Shown piece by piece: positions 24,113 to 37,738 of a stretch of DNA of 64,000 nucleotides; positions within the stretch are counted from its first letter, which is position 1, and each line of letters opens with the position of its first letter. The translations under genes and the position numbers were made by a program. The notes beneath the pieces are model-generated. The model searched no databases. It had not been told where the DNA came from and saw only the letters and a list, made by a program, of their open reading frames with translations. Source of the DNA: Mesodorylaimus sp. YZB2_4 (taxonomy: Eukaryota > Nematoda > Enoplea > Dorylaimida > Dorylaimidae); the NCBI GenBank assembly GCA_030248295.1, contig JASANH010000850.1, positions 124,001-188,000 of the forward strand. The letters run 5' to 3'.

Positions 24113-26316
24113 TCACAGACGGAGAGTCGATAAACGAAATGGTCCCAAATGGAAACAGCCCAGTTCACGTTCGGCCACACGTACGTGATACAGTTCCGCC
24201 TCGACCTTCACGCACCCGGAAAAGGATCGCTGATCGACGTTCAGGTCATAGAATTTCGCACACAGACTAGCGTAATCTTTCAAATACGGCACTCCGAAAC
24301 AGACTGGTGGTGGGCTGCGAGCTGCAACGGAAAGTAAAGGTGACGCGAAGGATAGTGTAGACAGACAGGGACGAAGGCACGGCTGTGATAGGTGCCGCAA
24401 ACTACGCATTCACGTGTTGTAGGCTCTGGTAGAACTCGGGTAAGTAGCCAGCCAGTTGTTACTGGGCAGCCTAGTGTGCGTTTATCTGTCGTCTTACCGT
24501 CAGTTTCTGTCACGCCTAATCAAAAGAGCACGACCGACGTCCCACCGACTTGTGCCTCAAGTTGTGTTCCATAAATATCATGCAGGAAAGGTGGGAGTTA
24601 TACTTGGGAAGTGTGCGTAACACAGACCTGATATGGTGCTATTATAGACGACCCGTCCGTCCAATGAAAGCGTGAATGATAAGCCGTAGTCGTTTGGTAA
24701 GTACGTTAGGTTAATGCAACCGGTTTGATTTAGTTCGATTTTGGGTATGTCCAAATGAGCACAACATCCGCAGGTGTACCCTTGACAGCCGCAAGTTCGC
24801 GCCTCTATCGCACCACCTGAAAAAGGTGACACTCGTTTACACATTCTTGCAAAAAGTAAACTAAAATGTCAATCCCATTTTCGGATGGTTGCTTGATGGG
24901 CGTAAAGAGAATGCGTGTCAAGGCCAGCTAGCAGCGCGGCCTTGAAATATTTTCGGCCCGCACCTAGGCCCTCAGGGCTAGAGATAAATAAAAAATCATT
25001 CCCGCTCCCAGACAAAAAATGTCAACATAAACACCGAGTTATTTTGGGTCCAACGCATCCCTCCGAGCGAGAATATCCCTGGGCACTCGTAACTCACCAG
25101 AATCGTGGCTTATTCTTCCTCTTTTCAATATAGCCACGAAAGACAGATCGTCCGTATCGACAGCAGCTACCGTCTTAGTGGCACTGGAATGGCGCAGCAG
25201 TTTGGTAGCATCGAGGACGAAGTAATCTCAAGTAGAAACCAGATTCAGTCCACCAGGCGCCAAGCTTGCTAAAAATCTGCTCACCTTGAATATTGTGCGA
25301 AAGTCCGTATAACTTGACTCCAACAAAAAGATGCGAGTCCTGCAATAAAATATCCCGTGCTGTACTCACACAAGAATAAACCCCGCGGCCTCGGCATTGA
25401 CGTCATAAGTTTTCAGTTTTTGGCACTGGAGCATTCCTAATGACTGGTAAAAGAATGATGGATTACCTGATTCATACGATAGGTTGAAGGAATGGCCACC
25501 ACCGTATCCTCACGGAAATGTTTCTTTCGATCGTAGGCCGCCTGAGCCACGTGACCTTCTTGAAGCATGACGGCTTGAAGATCGAAGTCACCGAACGATT
25601 CCAACAAGCTGACCGCGTACGAGAGCATGCATCGACCTCGGTGGTCCTGCTTACGACACTCCTTCGGCGAACGGGCCAATTTGAGATCGAACTGGAGATC
25701 GAGAAACGGCTTGGCCCAGCATTCCTGAAATACGAAGAGGATTGGTCAAAATAGGGTCAAGACAAGACATTGCTATCAAGCCGTCGATTAGCAGCGCGGC
25801 GGACATCGAAATACTGACAAGGCGAGAACTGGATGCACCCAGAAAATTGAAACGTCCAGAGCTCTGCGAATTTGCGGGGCGCCTACTTTTGCAGTGTGCC
25901 TGCGGGCCTTCCGGGCGCTTTTGCCGTTTGGTCCCCAGGCAAAGGCTAGTATAAGGCTGGCTGAAGCCTGATATTGGCCTAAGCTTAAGTTTTATACCAG
26001 ACTAAGCCTAGCCTAGTCCTAGTATCAGTCTAGCCTAATACCAGCCTAAGCTAACCCATGTTGGGGACCAAACAGCAAGAGTGCCAGATTCCGCATAAAA
26101 CGACCTTCAAAATCCTTTTTGCGCAAACAGAAAGTTGGAAGTTGTACTTTTGAAATAAAATAAAGGCCTAACCCAATATATTATTATTCCATACTTGGAC
26201 TAGAAAAGTTTGGGGGCTCCCCAAACTGACGTTTTATCTCGCCAGATTGAGCTTACCAAAGCAGATGTGACCAAAATGAAAGCGATAATCCATTGAATCC
26301 GATGAGTGTTTTCCAT
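24113..26316 (-). CDS. secreted DUF4773-domain protein
   Basis: Five exons, 26316-26257, 25724-25467, 25339-25285, 24816-24628 and 24321-24113; the sum is 771 bases, 256 residues, phases matching at every junction. Exon 1 encodes a signal peptide (MENTHRIQWIIAFILVTSAL). The C-terminal half is DUF4773: CGCQGYTCGCC, then IPKIELNQTGCINLTYLP, a beta-rich stretch with N-glycosylation sites, TISARSPPPVCFGVPYLK across an exon junction, and a final GCVKVEAEL ... LGCFHLGPF. The cysteines suggest a disulphide-bonded extracellular fold. Residues 21-106 form a separate, helix-prone region with two cysteines that I do not recognise. Function of DUF4773 is unknown; I know the family mainly from secreted arthropod proteins. 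The join of exon 1 across a 532-base intron is supported by frame but is the weakest link. Confidence 0.75.
25914..26085. mobile_element. MITE-like foldback element in an intron
   Basis: Terminal inverted repeats of 23 bases, 25914-25936 and 26063-26085, differ at three positions and share GTTTGGTCCCC at their inner ends. The interior is a set of imperfect CCTAGTAT/AGGCT-type repeats that also pair with each other, so the whole 172-base unit can fold into a long hairpin. It has no coding capacity and lies within intron 1 of the DUF4773 gene. No clear target-site duplication was seen. Confidence 0.7.
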
Positions 26317-27320
26317 TCTTGCTCACTCGCGCGAGAATAGGTGGCAAGAGAAGATAGGTACTGCACTACAAAAACGGGCGCACTCGTCAGTGTCCGTTCG
26401 TGGGCTAGGAAGACTGCCAAACGAGGATGCTTCTTATAGCTCGTCTTGCCAACAGTGACAAAACGAGTCAACGCAACACAGATCGGCTTTCCTTTTTCAC
26501 TCGAGCCGTTCGTCTCTGGCTCGCCCTCTTCTATGTTCGACCCGTTGCAATAAGATATGATCGAAGGTATGGTAGAGAACGCACGGACGAAAACAATCCT
26601 CGCCAAACCGGTTCCATACGCCATCTCAGCAATTATGATTTTATCACTGGGCCACTGATCACGCCCGCCCGCCTAAGAAAATGAGGGGGTGGCGCAGAGG
26701 ATCGTCATTCTCGAGACGCCCTAAATGCCTCGGGCACAGCAAGTGACAAGACAGCGACACATATTTCATTCTCGCAAAACCATAGGACACCAAAAAAGTG
26801 AAAAACAACTGCCTCTTATTCAATACTTTTTAACTTTTGCGGTGCACTTGGGTACCAGAACCCAGATTAGTGGCGAGAATAGGTCAAGGGGAACTGGATC
26901 CCGAGATACATCAGGTGCACGATAGAAGTAGAACATGACAATGAGCATGATCTCCGAAAAGCCAAAGTTATCGTAGTCGTCATTGATCCTAAGATGGGTC
27001 GATCTCAGGAGTCACAGCTCCAAGAGGACGTTACAGAACACAGCGGGTGACGGCTGAACTATATCGGTGAGTGGTTGCTGGAGTCGCTAGGCAGGATGTC
27101 GGTGGATTAGCAGGGCAATTACCACATTTACTGTCCCGCATAGGGAAGGCTACATCGCTCGAGTGACCACACCAATTCGACGTTTTATATGGGCGAATTA
27201 CGCGACTTTCTGAGGTCATTTGTTCACTGACAACGTCTATGAGTGGCCGCGGCCAGGTATCGACGACGATGTCCTGGTCTGGTTCCAAAAGGCATTGGTT
27301 CAATTATAACTACCTCAACA
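26317..27320. other. intergenic, nothing recognised
   Basis: Lies upstream of the DUF4773 gene. Short ORFs only; the 3' part runs into the LINE fragment. Confidence 0.45.
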
Positions 27321-28500
27321 TAAAGTTCCACGCTCGTTACTGCTTCATTCTTTATCTGAAAAGCACCAACTGCAACCAAAAATTATTCGATGGCTTGAAT
27401 ATTATTAGAAACGGAGAATGCAATATGTGTCGGTCAAAGGATGTGCGTCTGATTTGGTTTCGATTCCTAGTGGTGTTCCTCGAGGCAGCATTCTTTGCCC
27501 AACACTATTCATTGCGCATCTCAATGAATTATTATGCGAATTCAAAAATCAGTTTCCGGAATTCAGATTGCAAGCATATGCGGACGATCTTCTTTTATTG
27601 GTACCTGTCGAAGCACTCGATGACAATCAGCTCAACCTGCCTTGGATTTCATTGAACATTGGATAAATACGGCCGGGTTAGCTTTGAACGCAGCAGAAAC
27701 GCAGGTATTAATGTTTTGTTATGGTCCTAAGCCTGAATTTGGTAATGTAGCACTTTTTTGGGACGTACGTAAGCTTTTGGAAATTTCTAGCACTGTCAAA
27801 TATCTTGGAGTTCTTTTTTCTCCTGACTTGAAGTTCTCTGATCACGTTCATGAAACATGTGAACGGGAAAATTCTGTGATGGGTGCCATAAATCGAAAAT
27901 TTGGTCGTTCTGTTTCTGGTAAAGTTTTACAAACTGTTTATAACGCCTGTGTCAGATCAACTTTGAAATATGTATGTGTGCCGTGGGACCCCATCCTTAA
28001 GAAAGACATTGATGAATTAGAAAGATCTCAGTTTCTTGCTCTTCGTTTTGTTATGAAAGACTAGGAAGTTTCATATGAGACAGCTTTAGCGCGTAATGGT
28101 TGGTTGTCTCTTTTTGAACGTAGAAAGATGTTGAAAATTTGTCACTTTCACAAGTTTTATAATGGTATCCACGATTTTCCGAATGTTTCTTTCGTTCATA
28201 AATCTGCATGCGGTATACGTTTTAGTACTCGGTTGCACCAACCTGATCATTTGGTTGTTCCAGCTCGCAATTTTGAGCGGTTTAAACAGGGTTTCTATAT
28301 TCGGGAACAAATATGTGGAATACATCACCTTATGATGTAGCAGCGATTACCAATCCTGTATCGTTCTAGCGTGCTGTATTACAATGTACTTGCAAATGAA
28401 TTTATGACGACTTGTTATTTTATGTATTCTTTTTTGTGTGGCTTGCTGTATCGAGTGCGCAGTCATGTGCTTCAGCAAGAATAAAATAGATAGATAGATA
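27321..28500 (+). mobile_element. 5'-truncated, dead non-LTR retrotransposon (LINE)
   Basis: Conceptual frames carry the C-terminal half of a LINE reverse transcriptase. A VPRSLLLHSL block is followed by IIRWLEYY, then SGVPRGSILCPTLF, the catalytic AYADDLLLL, and downstream VKYLGVLFSPDLKFSDHV and the thumb region up to about 28338. The copy is inactive: a stop follows WLEYY near 27410, a frame change lies near 27640-27660, and another stop is at 28062. It lacks the endonuclease and 5' RT. It ends in an A-rich run and (ATAG)n at 28484-28500, typical of target-primed insertion. The YADD box and the tail fit a Jockey/CR1/L2-like clade, but I cannot assign one. The left limit is approximate. Confidence 0.85.
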
Positions 28501-28788
28501 CCTGAGCACCTCTCCTGCTGGTCTCGATCACACCAAGGTCTTGTTTGCTAAATCTGAATCCCAGCATGGTTGGGTCGGAAACAGTTATAGCAATTCGTAT
28601 CAGCTTCTGCAGTGCCAGTGCAGGCAGCAAATACCTTGTTCTCACGCCGACACATGGATGTGAGGTCAGAGATGTTACGTGTATCAAACATCAACATTCG
28701 GTGATATACCAGCCCCACGATCTGATCAAATAGACAACAAATACGTACCATAAAATAGTATCCACGGAATACATGCACAGCAAAGCTG

Positions 28789-28918
28789 GAAGTATAGTTC
28801 GATGCGATGCGTCGAATAAGCTTGCGATGCGACGTTTCAGGCACCTTTTTACATTGTCAGTTGACCCAAAAGCGCCCCATCGCACGCTTATTTGACGCAT
28901 CTCATCGAACTATACTTC
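28789..28918. mobile_element. 130-base MITE-like inverted-repeat element
   Basis: The two ends, 28789-28829 and 28878-28918, are 41-base inverted repeats with three mismatches, separated by a 48-base loop. The element is non-coding and could form a near-perfect hairpin if transcribed. It ends 17 bases from the GPCR stop codon, so it probably lies in that gene's 3' UTR. It differs in sequence from the element at 25914. Confidence 0.8.
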
Positions 28919-28934
28919 GGGCTTAAACCCGTTG

Positions 28935-31900
28935 TCAGTGCCTGCGTCTCAAAGGCCATCCTAGCAATCGCTTATATGTTCTTCGAAAGTGCTGGTTCAC
29001 CAGACCGTACAAGATCGGGTTGAAACTACTGTTGGCATAGCCAAGCCATGAAGTCAAAAAGAAAACGTGCGAGCTCAACCATTCGCACTCTGACGACGAC
29101 GAAGCGGCGCTGAGACAAATGCCACGCATTGTATTGAAGGTGAAGAAAGGAAGCCAACTGATGACGAAGATGCCTGAAACGGGGATAGTAGTAGGAACAT
29201 AGGACAAGCTGCTGGATACCGTGGGTTGAAACACTTTGATATGCAATATAAGTCAAGATTACTGCGGAACTACAGTGCCCATAGGAACAATTTAAACACG
29301 ACCACTGCTATCGGGGAACCTTGCTGGGGGTGGGACCTCGCCACACTTATCAGAAGCTTACCTAAGACCAGTGCCACCAGTTTGGTGGCCTTCTTTTCCT
29401 TGGTCACAGCCTGTGTTTCAGTGATACGGTGCAAGGCATTCGTGACTCGACTGGCCAATTTCTTTAAGTTGAACCCCGCCTTGCTCTTGTTCACCGAGGC
29501 AGGCAACGCGTAGACGGCAGTCATGTGGTCCTCCTCGTCATCATCCTCCACTTGGCCCGAACCGCGCTCATGGGAGGAGAATACTTCAGACACGAAATCT
29601 ACGGAGCTGGAGACGGACACTGCCGCTGGAGGATCGATGGCCAGATATTGGTCGTGCACCGCAGCTTGAGTGGACGTGTGCTTCGGTTCGAGCGACGACG
29701 CCCGACGAGCCTTTTGACGAAACTTGTTGGCTGGTTTCAATGAGAGAACACTCGATGCGAGTGCTTTCGAGAAAATCCGACGAGCGGGGGATCGTCTCGC
29801 GCATTGCTTCTCTTCCAGATTCTCCTCATTCGGGAACGCCGCGCACCCGCCATTCTGGACGATGGCTTCGACTTGCTGGAAACTTTGAGGATACCAGAGA
29901 GAGTACCTGCGATGTTGTCTCGTCTGCACAGCCCGGTCCTTGCAATCGTTTGCTCTTTTCTCGCTGGCTGTTCTGCATAAGAATCGCACCCCATCTTCCG
30001 GTGGGGTTTCTCCAATTCGTGACTCCGTCATTCCCAAGCCGAATCTGTTATTAGTCTGATCGCTGGCTAATAAACTGTGCTCGTGACTAGGGCTCATCAT
30101 AATCTCGTTTAGGGCACATGTTGTTTCAGTTTCCTCGGCCAGACCACTGGGAAATGTCTTTGATTTGGCGACGGGTGGTGTGCCCGTTGCGAATCGGCGT
30201 CGGTCGTCGCTAACCTGCACCAGTTGGTAATAGCCTCGACCGTCCCTATATTTGTCAAGTACGAGCCCAGAGTCGGGGCCAGGATCAGTCGATGTCTTGT
30301 TGACGTTAATCCGAGACACAGAGGGAGACACACTGTCCAATATATGTTTGTCTCCCGACGAGCCCTGGTCGTCCACGAAACTCACTTCTTGGACGACCAC
30401 GAACGGCAAGTGGAACGGAGTTACGTCATTGCCACACGCACTATTGCCCGCTCGCAGCATTGAGTGAATGCCTTGGCGGACTCGAATCTTTCGGAATATC
30501 TTGACATAAACAAGGGTCAGGACACCTGCAGGAATGTAGAAGGAAAGCAGGGACGAGTAGATCATGTACTCTGGATTATCCAGCCAGCACGAGTCCGTGT
30601 CCAGTATCGACTTGCCCATGACAACTGGGATCGAAAGAGTGATGCTAAAACGGTCAGACTTACAGTACGATTAGATCACACTATGGGGCAGTCGTGCAGG
30701 GCTGCGCTGAAGACCTCCCGGGACTTACTTCGTGGAAAAAGAGTGAGCAATTAATGGTGGGGGTGAATGCAATGGAGGGAGACAGGCTACGTGCTTCTAG
30801 CGGTAAGTACCTACTGTACACACAGAGGTACTGAATTGCGGTAAGACCTACTTAGAAGACTGGAAAAAATAAAGTCAGTAGCACTTGCGAAGCCTGCTGG
30901 GCACAAAACACCCCCACTGAATACGGAAGTCCTTTCTCAACTATTTTTCATGGACAAATAATTGCTCGCTACAGAAGGAAACAGAACGAAGTCGCAGCAT
31001 GCCTTTCCTCGCTTGTCGAAGACTGACCACCGACACTTGGCACCTCGCCGTCCCGCCATCACTGGCATTTGATCTCGAAGGGAAGAAGCCCGTCTGCGCA
31101 TGGGCCTATACACCCCATATAGCACACGAGAATGACGAAGCGATGGCGGATCAGAAGCAGGCTCATGCACACCTACAGTAACCTCGATGTTGCGAGAAAA
31201 CACCCGCAGCAGACCTCGCCAGACAGCTGCACTGACCATTCAGCCATACGGCAACGACACTTTAATTACCTGGTCCTACGGATCGTTTTCATGCCTTATT
31301 CACCACAAGATTAGCAAGTCGGGTCAATCAAATGTCAATGAGTTTTCCACCTCCGCATGCTACATACCATCGGTCATACCACAAAGTCGCATTCTCAGGC
31401 ATATGCTGTAGCTACTCCGACTCTGTAATTCGCAGCCGACAAAGCGTAACACACATCGCTCATTCTCCTGTACCACGCGCCTCATCGATCTTCAATTGAC
31501 AAATCCAATTGCTTGTGGTCTATCCATTTCAAATGCTCTCCTCGAAAGATGCGTCGAACGATTTGGTGCCTATTACTTGAAAATTTCATACCACAATCGT
31601 CTTGTCAGATTCAGAATTTCCTCATTCTTGGCCTCATTGGAGTAAACTTCGAAGGGAAACCTAATTTTAGTTTGTGCAAGTCAACATCAACTCACACAAA
31701 AAAAGTTATGCTCAAGCCGGTTTCCATAAGGGCTGTGACCGTAGGCTGGCATGCGCGCACAATCCATACTCACCTAATCAACCATACCAGCACGATCGCG
31801 AATGTTATTTTGGCCTTTCTGGTGTATCGTTGATACTCGGCAGGCCACGAAATGGCCAAGTACCTGCAACAGAAGTCGTGGACGGCTCAACGAGGTACTC

Positions 31901-32414
31901 TGACCCATTTTTGGATCAACGGTTCCACGCTCAACATTCCGAAAGTGGCGTAGGAGACCTTGACCTGACCAGACCAACGCAACACTCCGTACCTATCAGC
32001 ACTGATCACTAACAAATGCAGAATGGACGCCGTGCTACTGGTCACATCGCAGGCCACATAGAATTTGCACATAGCCACGCCCAAACTCCACTGCTCGGCA
32101 TTAACCTGGCACAGAAAAAGCATGTAGGCAGCTGCGCAGGACGACCACCAGGGGCCACCCACCTTGACATAGACGGCCAGAGGCATAGGGATCACCCCAA
32201 CCAAGAAATCGGAGAAGGCCAAGGCGGCGATGTACCGATTCGTCACTGATTTCTTCAGCTGCTTGTCCCCCAGCACGGCCACCATGACCAGCAGATTGCC
32301 CAATATGGTCAGGACGGGGATGAAGAGAAGGATAAGGTACCCGTAGGTGGCCTGATCATCCACGACCTGGCCCCTCGGTAGCACCATCCCGCCACTCCAG
32401 TTCGATGCTGCCAT
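28935..32414 (-). CDS. biogenic-amine GPCR, dopamine D2-like
   Basis: Seven-transmembrane receptor. Exons: 32414-32163, 32105-31993, 31897-31864, 31835-31774, 30644-29362 and 29173-28935; the sum is 1983 bases, 660 residues. TM1 has ILGNLLVM, and TM3 has FYVACDVTSSTASILHLL with the amine-binding Asp. TM4 reads AIVLVWLISITLSIPVVMG across an exon junction. TM5 has YMIYSSLLSFYIP with catechol-contacting serines, TM6 VISWLPFF and TM7 NSSFNPILYG. The 57-base intron 32106-32162 is in frame and could be read through, but removing it restores the usual ECL1 length. The third intracellular loop is very long (about 360 residues), fitting Gi-coupled D2-like receptors. The tail after TM7 is short. At the TM3 end the chosen junction gives D-S instead of D-R-Y; an alternative donor near 31965 keeps DRY. 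The N-terminus has an NWS glycosylation site. Confidence 0.85.
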
Positions 32415-32927
32415 GTCCACCAAAAGACACGACCACGACAATCGGAGAACAAGGAGTCGGGCGACCAGTTGATTAAAAATAGGAGCAAGCACGGGAGCGA
32501 GATGCTCTTTTATGGGCTGGCCAATGGCGAGACGACGGACGATGCCTTAAGTTAAGCACTCGAAGCAATCAAGCCGCGACGAGGTGCGAGAAAATGGTTA
32601 AAGAGGAGAAAGCGGTGGCTTGAGTGCTAGTTGTCGAACACGCTTAATTGAGCACCCCTTCTCGCTGGCAAAGAAAATCGAAAGTCGGTCTCCCGTCAAC
32701 GTTCGTTGGCACACAGCCTTGGTGTGATCGGAGAGTCCCGCTTTTCGACTAAGTCAACCAAATGAATAGCCTTGCAGCGAAAATCACTTTTTGCCGTCCG
32801 CTTTCGCTTGCTTAAATTCTAAGCGCGCGCGCATTCGCAGAAATGAAACCACGTCATTCCGTCCAAAATAAACGGACACGAGGTAGAAGCCGCTCAATCG
32901 ATCTTTTACTTTTTTGACCTCGGTTTT
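32415..32927. other. intergenic, GPCR upstream region
   Basis: Lies between the GPCR start and the 3' end of the NSUN4-like gene. No coding signal seen; it likely holds the GPCR promoter. Confidence 0.5.
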
Positions 32928-35617
<2,690 letters not shown>

Positions 35618-35810
35618 ATTGCCTTAAATCGAAAAAAAGTAGTAAAGCGAGAAATGTATTCTAAAATTCGCAGAAAAAAATAACGCCCGAATTAAGTACG
35701 ACAAAGGTCCAGGGCCAAATCTCCATCAATCACCCATTTCTTTATGCAAAAGAGTTTACTGTCTTACACATCATTACAGAACGGGGTTAAGTAGGTGCGT
35801 GAGAGTATGA

Positions 35811-37738
35811 CTAGTTCACCAAGTATTTACGAATCTTCGCATCCCGGCAGCAAGTGTACAAATGACGTCCATCAGAACAAACACGATAAACTGGATCGCA
35901 ATCCGAACCCGACAGTTCCATTTGGCTGAACCCACCATTATCACTGGCATTCTTAGTCCTATAGCAAACCGAACCATCGGCTAAAAGTATGGAGCAGTTA
36001 GATGCTGAAAAACGCAGAATTCAAAGTTGTGACTTACCAAACGAAGCCCAGTAACCTTTGTCAGTAGAGCGAATACTCCAAACAGCACCCCGATCGTCAC
36101 TGATTGCGAACAGAAAAGAGCTTAAAGGAAGGACTATCACTCAGCATCAACGCAAGCCTCATGCAAACAGGCTTACTTGGGTTTCCTCATGTCAACTGCG
36201 CACAAAGAGCCTTTGTCGCTGCCACCAACGAGAGTATTCTGGTCCAGAAACGCACAAGCATTAACCGAACTGTCGAATTTGCATTCGAAAACCTGAAAGC
36301 ACAAAATTAATTTTATAAAGAAAGAAAGCTAAAAAACTGGTACCTTAGATTTGTCTCCCAACGCATAGCCAATTAATGCACCATTTTGGCAAGCAAGAGC
36401 AACCAATTTGTTATCAGTGCCAAATTCGCGGAGATCTAAGAAATACCAAAGTTTTTGCAGTATTCAAAGCTTGGACATAAACACAAATACCTGAAGACTT
36501 TTTCACCGTTTTCGAATTTACCAATGCCAGCGCATTAATGTGATCGGCGTTAGGTTTAAGCGTGGCTAGGCAGGCAGCCGAGCCGCAATCCCACAACTTG
36601 CACGTGCCATCTTTACTGCAGGACAAAATATTTCGTCCTCGATCGACGAATCCCAAATCCAATATAGCTAAAAGGATAAAATTGATTCGTGCTATTTACT
36701 GGCACTATGGAACCATGACTTACCATTCTTATGGCCGATCAATGTGCGAGCGCACTCCCCGATCTCAACAGACCATACCTTCAGTTGCATATCAGCGCCG
36801 CCTGATAAGACTACGAGACCTGACGGAAAGAATTTGCAGGTGTATGTATCGCCGTAATGACCGATGAGCGAGCGCTGAAATAAGACCGCCGCAAATCGTC
36901 ACACATCAGTACACATAAGCACTAAATTTATTACTCGTGGTTTGAATGATTGAGTTTCCCAAACTGCAAGATTTCCAGCCGAGTCGCACGACACGCCTAA
37001 ACCACCAGGCGTGACATCCATGCAATAGATCTGAAAAAAAGGCCAAGATAATGCAAGAGATGTCGGTAAGACAAGATATAAGTGCAGTAAACTTACATTT
37101 TTCTTGTGTATGTTTTCACAAGTGCCCGACGGAGGGTAAAACTTTGTTCCGAAATGACTCGACGGGTCAGTTATGTGCAAATAACGCTAAATTGAGAAGT
37201 CCCGTTTTTGGCAACCAGTTAGGAGAGAAGCGCGTATTTGAAAACCTTTAAACGATCGGAAATCATGATACAAAGCATGTTTCCCGGTGGTTGTGCAGTT
37301 TAGACGGGTAGCCGCCGAAAATTTTGTCTGACAATGAGTCAGATAGGTAAAAAAATACCAACCCTTGAAACTTACGTGTGTAAAGTTATAAGATGCAGCA
37401 AAATTCGGATCCGATCCCTGGATCTCGAGCTCTTCGGCCTTACGCTCGCTAGACTGCAACGAAGCAGGAAAGAAGTCGCAGTATACACCGCCTCTGCCTG
37501 AAACGTTTCATGGTTGGACAAGTGGCCTATTATACGGGAAGACAAAACTGTCTATCATAAAACCTTGTGTACGATACATCGAAGGCTGACATACCATCTC
37601 CTTTTAATCCGGCCCAGAATACATCGTTCTTTTTCCTACAGTAGATTTGTCAGTCAGATTTTACATTTGAGAACAATCAACTTACGAAACTGATACATCC
37701 CAATCTGCCTGCAATATAAAGCGAAGGGGGAAAGACAT
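35811..37738 (-). CDS. paaf1: PAAF1 (proteasomal ATPase-associated factor 1)
   Basis: WD40-repeat protein that binds 19S proteasomal ATPases and restrains 26S assembly. Eleven exons: 37738-37686, 37634-37594, 37497-37376, 37186-37097, 37030-36935, 36874-36724, 36667-36491, 36435-36344, 36292-36177, 36120-36038 and 36004-35811; the sum is 1215 bases, 404 residues (human about 392). Diagnostic stretches are MSFPLRFILQADWDVSV at the N-terminus, then GHYGDTYTCKFFPSGLVVLS, VDRGRNILSCSKDGTCKLWD and the C-terminal SGSDCDPVYRV ... YTCCRDAKIRKYLVN. At least five WD-type blades are visible, with the last ones degenerate as in the human protein. The NSUN4-like gene starts 190 bases downstream on the same strand. 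Confidence in orthology is high. Confidence 0.93.

Noticed and set aside
31993-32414. GPCR exon 1 read as one continuous exon
   Set aside because: Open, but it inserts 19 extra residues in extracellular loop 1. A canonical 57-base GT-AG intron at 32106-32162 restores the receptor's normal spacing.
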